In this document: positions 60,686 through 64,000 of the stretch, piece after piece | How positions within the stretch are numbered: position 1 is the stretch's first letter | Layout: each line of letters opens with the position of its first letter | Source: Kineosporia corallincola | GTDB lineage: Bacteria > Actinomycetota > Actinomycetes > Actinomycetales > Kineosporiaceae | Length of the DNA: 64,000 bases | Reading direction: 5' to 3' | Assembly: GCF_018499875.1 (NCBI RefSeq) | Contig: NZ_JAHBAY010000002.1 | Location: forward strand, 372,001 to 436,000 | Notes under the pieces: model-generated | The model's database searches: none | Seen by the model: only the letters and a program-made list of their open reading frames with translations | What the model was told of the DNA's origin: nothing | Program-made: the position numbers and the translations under genes

Positions 60686-61312
60686 ATGAGCGAGCAGGGG
60701 AGGCCGCTCGTCGGCCGGCCACGGGCCTTCGACGCCGACGAGGCGCTGGAACGAGCCATGCGCGTGTTCTGGGAGCGCGGCTACGAGGGGGCCAGTCTCA
60801 GCGACCTGACCGAGGCCATGGGCATCACCCGGACCAGCATGTACCGCGCCTTCGGCAACAAGGACGAGCTCTTCCTGAAGGCGCTGGCCCGCTACGACCA
60901 GGGACCGGCCGCCTACGGACGGCAGGCCGTGGCCGAGCCCACCGCCCGGGCGGTGGTGACGTCCTTCCTGCACGGGGCCGTGCTCACCACCACCGGACCC
61001 CAGTCACCGGCCGGATGTCTCGGCGTGCAGGGCGCACTGGCCGTCGGCCCATCCGGGCAGGGCGCGCAGCGCGCGCTCGCGGCGTGGCGCGACGAGGGCC
61101 GCGAGATGCTGCGACAGCGTTTTCAGCGGGCCGTCGACGAGGCGGACCTGCCCGAGGGCACGGACGCCGCCCGGCTGGCCGGGTACGTCATGACCGTCGC
61201 GTTCGGGATCGCGGTGCAGGCCGCCGGCGGCCTGACCCGTGCCGAACTCCAGCAGATCGCCGAAACCGCCCTGCTCGGCTGGCCGTTCACGCCACCGGCC
61301 GATCCCACCTGA
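60686..61312 (+). CDS. TetR-family transcriptional regulator
   Basis: 208 residues. The HTH is ASLSDLTEAMGITRTSMYRAFGNKDELF, followed by the C-terminal domain with SPAGCLGVQGALAVG. TAGGAT ends 6 bp before the ATG and there is no Shine-Dalgarno, suggesting a leaderless message. It lies divergent to the SDR and between the two palindromic sites, so both should be its operators. Confidence 0.9.
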   Translation: MSEQGRPLVGRPRAFDADEALERAMRVFWERGYEGASLSDLTEAMGITRTSMYRAFGNKDELFLKALARYDQGPAAYGRQAVAEPTARAVVTSFLHGAVLTTTGPQSPAGCLGVQGALAVGPSGQGAQRALAAWRDEGREMLRQRFQRAVDEADLPEGTDAARLAGYVMTVAFGIAVQAAGGLTRAELQQIAETALLGWPFTPPADPT

Positions 61313-61347
61313 CCCGCCGCGCAGACCCGGGACGCGCCTGCGCAAAA

Positions 61348-61388
61348 CCGTCGTGGCCCGGCCCGGCAACCGGACCGGGCCACGACGG
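61348..61388. terminator. Bidirectional terminator hairpin
   Basis: CCGTCGTGGCCCGG pairs with CCGGGCCACGACGG (14 bp, perfect); the 13-base loop carries a nested CCGG/CCGG. It lies between the convergent TetR and methyltransferase genes. Confidence 0.75.
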
Positions 61389-61394
61389 GGCGGA

Positions 61395-62129
61395 TCAGCT
61401 GTCGCGGAACCCGAACAACCGGCGTCCTGGCTCCAGCGGCACGGGCACCCCGGCGAACCGGTGCACCCCGACCACCCACGGGCCACCCCGCCGCACCGCG
61501 ACCTCCTCGAACGGCCCGGCCGCGAAAACCCGCAGCACCTCGTCCACGTCGGCGAGCGACTCGCCGTAACTGCTCCACACCACGGTGGCGCCCGGGGCAC
61601 ACAGCATCGGGAGGGCGTCCACCAGCGTGCGGGTGTCCGGCACGTCGATGTTGGCCAGCACCCCGCACAGCAGCACCAGGTCGGCCGGCGCCCGGCCGGC
61701 GTAGGCGTCCGTGGTTCCCGCGTCGGTGACCACCACGTCCACCGTGGTCAGCCGCGTCGAGCCGAGGGCGCCGTGCAGGAAGGACGCGTTGAGCGGGTCC
61801 AGTTCCAGCATGCTCGCCCGCACGTCGGCGCCGCGCGGGTGCGAGATCAGGATCGGCAGCAGGTCACGGGACTGGCCCGCGCACACGCTGAGCGCGCGCA
61901 GCGGGCCGGGGGCCGTGCCGTCGAGGTAGGCCACGAGCTGGTCCTGCACGGCGGCCAGGCGGTCGGTCTGCTCCGACTCCAGGTCGTCGTAGGGGGCGTG
62001 CCAGGAGTACCAGCTCTGCTCGGTGAGCGTGGCCCCCTGGGTCCGGCCGGGCACGCTGTGCCGGTCGTACTCCTCCTCGTGGTCGTGGTCGTCCTCGTCC
62101 AGCAGGTCCTCCAGCAGGTTCGTGATCAC
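61395..62129 (-). CDS. SAM-dependent methyltransferase-like protein
   Basis: 244 residues. The N-terminus is strikingly acidic with histidines (LLDEDDHDHEEEYDRH). The SAM-fold motif I is modified to ALSVCAGQSRDLLPIL, followed by the acidic post-motif MLELDPLN and VVVTDAGTTDAY. These features fit a distinct class I methyltransferase subgroup in actinomycetes. It is the last gene of the Rieske operon (4 bp after the previous stop), so it probably methylates the oxygenated product or an associated molecule. Confidence 0.78.
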   Translation of the reverse strand: MITNLLEDLLDEDDHDHEEEYDRHSVPGRTQGATLTEQSWYSWHAPYDDLESEQTDRLAAVQDQLVAYLDGTAPGPLRALSVCAGQSRDLLPILISHPRGADVRASMLELDPLNASFLHGALGSTRLTTVDVVVTDAGTTDAYAGRAPADLVLLCGVLANIDVPDTRTLVDALPMLCAPGATVVWSSYGESLADVDEVLRVFAAGPFEEVAVRRGGPWVVGVHRFAGVPVPLEPGRRLFGFRDS

Positions 62130-62133
62130 GCGA

Positions 62134-62448
62134 TCACGCCTCCAGGCCCAGCCGTTGCAGGTGGTCCTGGGCGGTGCCGGGCACGGTGCACTCCAGCTGC
62201 TCGGCGTTGAGGGCGGCCATGCCCTCGATCTTCTTGGTGGCCAGGTGCTCGGCCTCGAACTCGGCCATCGACCCGAACGACGCCTCCAGCACCATGTGGT
62301 GCAGGCCGCCGAAGGCCGGGGCGTAGACCGCGTAGGGGGTCAGCCCGTTCGCCACGAGCAGCTCGTTCTTCCTGCGCTGGGCCGCCATGAAGGTGGGCAG
62401 GGTGCCGAATTTCAGGTTGCGCAGCACCTGGTGCCGGTAGGTCTTCAT
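62134..62448 (-). CDS. NIPSNAP-like small alpha/beta-barrel protein
   Basis: 104 residues starting MKTYRHQVLRNLKFGTLPTFMAAQRRKNELL, with a central AFGGLHHMVLEASFGSMAEFEAE and a helical end. It resembles dimeric ferredoxin-like NIPSNAP/ABM-type proteins, often accessory to oxygenases. It lies 12 bp after the NTF2-like gene and 4 bp before the methyltransferase, so all four genes are co-transcribed. Confidence 0.7.
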   Translation of the reverse strand: MKTYRHQVLRNLKFGTLPTFMAAQRRKNELLVANGLTPYAVYAPAFGGLHHMVLEASFGSMAEFEAEHLATKKIEGMAALNAEQLECTVPGTAQDHLQRLGLEA

Positions 62449-62460
62449 GTTTCGTTGCTC

Positions 62461-62952
62461 CTAAGGGGTTTTCATGTGCGGAACCTTCACCCAGCCCTGA
62501 TCGAACGGGGTGGTGAAGAAGTTGTGCACGCGCATGTACGACAGCAGCCACCGGCCGTCCACGCGGCGGAAGTCGTTGAAGTACTTGCCGGCGATCCACA
62601 GCGGCTCGCCGCCGCGGTAGGTGCAGGCCTGGAAGTACATGAACTGGCCGGTGGCGCTGTCGCCGTCGACCTGCACCGCGGAGTTGGTCACGAAGTGCGC
62701 CGAGAACGGCATCCGCTCCACGTTGCGGTCGAACTTGGTGATCAGCGCCTCGTGCCCGGTCGCGGCCCAGCCCGGGTTGCCGTGCGGGCCGATGCTCTCC
62801 CACGAGCCGTCCTCGGTGAACAGTGCCGCGACCTTCTCGCCCTTGCCCGACTCGGCGTCAGTGGCGGCCATGTAGCTGGTCATCAGCCCCAGGCAGGCCT
62901 CACGGGACTCGAGCAGGTCGAGCCGGGCCAGCACGGCCTCAAGATCAGACAT
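62461..62952 (-). CDS. NTF2/SnoaL-like protein, possibly the oxygenase beta-like partner
   Basis: 163 residues with the cone fold: LDLLESREACLGLMTSYMAATDAE, LFTEDGSWESIG, FVTNSAVQVDGDSATGQFMYFQACTYRGGE and RWLLSYMRVHNFF. Beta subunits of ring-hydroxylating oxygenases share this fold and usually follow the alpha subunit gene, as here (8-bp overlap with the Rieske stop). It may instead be a stand-alone dehydratase-like enzyme. Confidence 0.8.
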   Translation of the reverse strand: MSDLEAVLARLDLLESREACLGLMTSYMAATDAESGKGEKVAALFTEDGSWESIGPHGNPGWAATGHEALITKFDRNVERMPFSAHFVTNSAVQVDGDSATGQFMYFQACTYRGGEPLWIAGKYFNDFRRVDGRWLLSYMRVHNFFTTPFDQGWVKVPHMKTP

Positions 62953-64000
62953 CGACGGTGACCGCCTTCCGGTAGCGCTCGATGAGCCACTGGTTGAGTT
63001 GCGGGATGTTGGACTCCATCCAGGACAGCGGGCCGCGCGGGGCGAACCGCGAGCGCAGGCCCTGCTGGAGTGCGGCGGTGGTGACGGCGTCCTGGTGGAT
63101 GGCGAGGGCCTTGCGTTCCATGAACTTCTCGTAGGCCTCGTGGAAGCCGGGTTCCTCCACGGCCGACTTCGGGTAGAGGTTGACCCGGCGCAGGTCGAAC
63201 GATCCGGGGCCCTTGGGGTAGATGAAGGCCAGCTGCACGAACGTGGGCTGGAGGATGGAGAACAGCATCGGCGGGATCGACGCGAACATCACCCGGCGGC
63301 GCTGCTCGTCGGTCAGGCCCGGGATGATGGCCGTGGTGCGCTTGCCGTCGGTGCTGGCCAGCCCGGCGTTCTCGTCCACCAGGTAGGTCGGGTGCATCAC
63401 CTGGTTGTCGCCGGGCTCGAACGGGTAGAAGCGGGCGTTCTTGGCCGGGGCCGCCTCGTGCACCCCGCGGTGCACGTAGCTGGTGTGGTAAGGCTCAAGG
63501 GCGTTGTCGTGGTGGATCTTCCAGTTCCACTGCTGGTCCTCGAACACGAAGGCCGGCATCGGCACCAGCTCGTCCAGGCCGAAGGTGGACAGCTCCTCGT
63601 CGATGCGGCCGATGCCCTGCCCGAGCGGCTGCGCGGTGTCGTCGAAGTTGATGAAGACCATGCCGTGGAAGACCTCGTGCCGGATCTGCGGCAGGCGGAT
63701 GGTCTCGCGCAGCCGGTTCACCGGCACCGTCTCGGTCATCGACGGTGCCGCCGCGAGTCGTCCCTCGAGGTCGAAAGTCCAGTTGTGGTAGGGGCATTTC
63801 ATCACCTTGCCGTTGAGGCACGGCGAGGCCGCGTCGCGGCCCTCGCCGGCCAGGCCGCCGAACAGCGGCTGGCCGCGGTGCTGGCACACGGCCGACATCA
63901 CGCGCACGTCGCCGGCCTGGTCGCGCAGCATGACGATCGGCTCGTCGAGCACGGTCAGCGGCAGCTGGTCGCCGGGCTCGGGGATCTCGTTCACGTGGCC
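62945..64000 (-). CDS. Rieske aromatic-ring-hydroxylating oxygenase alpha subunit, 5' end beyond the window
   Basis: About 350 residues are visible. The Rieske cluster ligands are CQHRG and, 34 residues later, CPYHNW. The mononuclear iron site is NALEPYHTSYVH, with the distal aspartate in HQDAVTT. Such oxygenases use a reductase and ferredoxin and hydroxylate an aromatic ring or demethylate it. The 5' end lies outside the window, and no reductase or ferredoxin gene is seen on this side. It leads an operon with an NTF2-like protein, a small alpha/beta-barrel protein and a methyltransferase. Confidence 0.9.
   Translation of the reverse strand, partial: GHVNEIPEPGDQLPLTVLDEPIVMLRDQAGDVRVMSAVCQHRGQPLFGGLAGEGRDAASPCLNGKVMKCPYHNWTFDLEGRLAAAPSMTETVPVNRLRETIRLPQIRHEVFHGMVFINFDDTAQPLGQGIGRIDEELSTFGLDELVPMPAFVFEDQQWNWKIHHDNALEPYHTSYVHRGVHEAAPAKNARFYPFEPGDNQVMHPTYLVDENAGLASTDGKRTTAIIPGLTDEQRRRVMFASIPPMLFSILQPTFVQLAFIYPKGPGSFDLRRVNLYPKSAVEEPGFHEAYEKFMERKALAIHQDAVTTAALQQGLRSRFAPRGPLSWMESNIPQLNQWLIERYRKAVTVDV

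Overview
The window is about 64 kb of very GC-rich DNA with strong third-position G/C bias, frequent GTG starts, 4-bp ATGA/GTGA gene overlaps and many leaderless-type starts. This is typical of a free-living, soil-type actinomycete. Two chemoreceptors, a secreted cutinase, a secreted rhamnogalacturonan lyase and other plant-polymer glycosidases suggest a motile, plant-litter-degrading member; Kineosporiaceae or a relative would fit, but the genus cannot be fixed from this sequence. No rRNA, tRNA, insertion sequence, prophage or CRISPR array was seen. Both ends cut through genes: a kinase-like/AAA regulator on the left and a Rieske oxygenase on the right.

Left part (1-9.2 kb). A degenerate kinase/AAA ATPase follows a two-gene urease (fused gamma-beta subunit plus alpha subunit) with no accessory genes. 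An agmatine deiminase comes next, flanked by what look like C-terminal stubs of an amidohydrolase and a TetR regulator. Then come a RidA-like protein, two small secreted proteins, and a two-gene unit of a P-loop kinase and a cysteine-less isochorismatase-family hydrolase.

9.2-18.6 kb is one coherent catabolic locus. A lipoprotein receptor, ATPase and two permeases of the BmpA/nucleoside ABC type run leftwards into an amidohydrolase and an adenosine-deaminase-like enzyme. Divergently lie a LacI regulator and a creatininase-family hydrolase, with a palindromic operator candidate between them. The set looks like uptake and hydrolysis of a nucleoside or cyclic-amide compound.

18.6-30.4 kb holds a low-complexity lipoprotein with a membrane partner, an alpha/beta hydrolase, a truncated ATP-grasp gene, a TetR/SDR pair, a cutinase, and two tandem paralogues of a secreted propeller-like protein that are each broken in a different place. 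An FAD monooxygenase with a MarR regulator and an isopentenyl diphosphate isomerase follow.

30.4-46 kb carries a chemoreceptor-PilZ fusion, an XRE/SDR pair and a second SDR, a possible 18-residue membrane peptide, an AI-2E-type permease, a PL11 lyase, a TetR/ketoacyl-synthase pair with two operators, a second chemoreceptor, an MFS exporter and a gene of unknown function.

46-59 kb is a sugar-utilisation stretch: LacI and a clan-A glycosidase sharing an operator sequence, an NAD-dependent epimerase, a ROK regulator, a GH36 alpha-galactosidase, a LysR regulator, an IlvD/Edd-type sugar-acid dehydratase and an SMP-30 lactonase that appears to start at CTG.

The right end has a SLATT-like two-TM protein, a TetR/SDR pair with two operators, and a four-gene operon of a Rieske oxygenase, an NTF2-like protein, a small alpha/beta-barrel protein and a methyltransferase.
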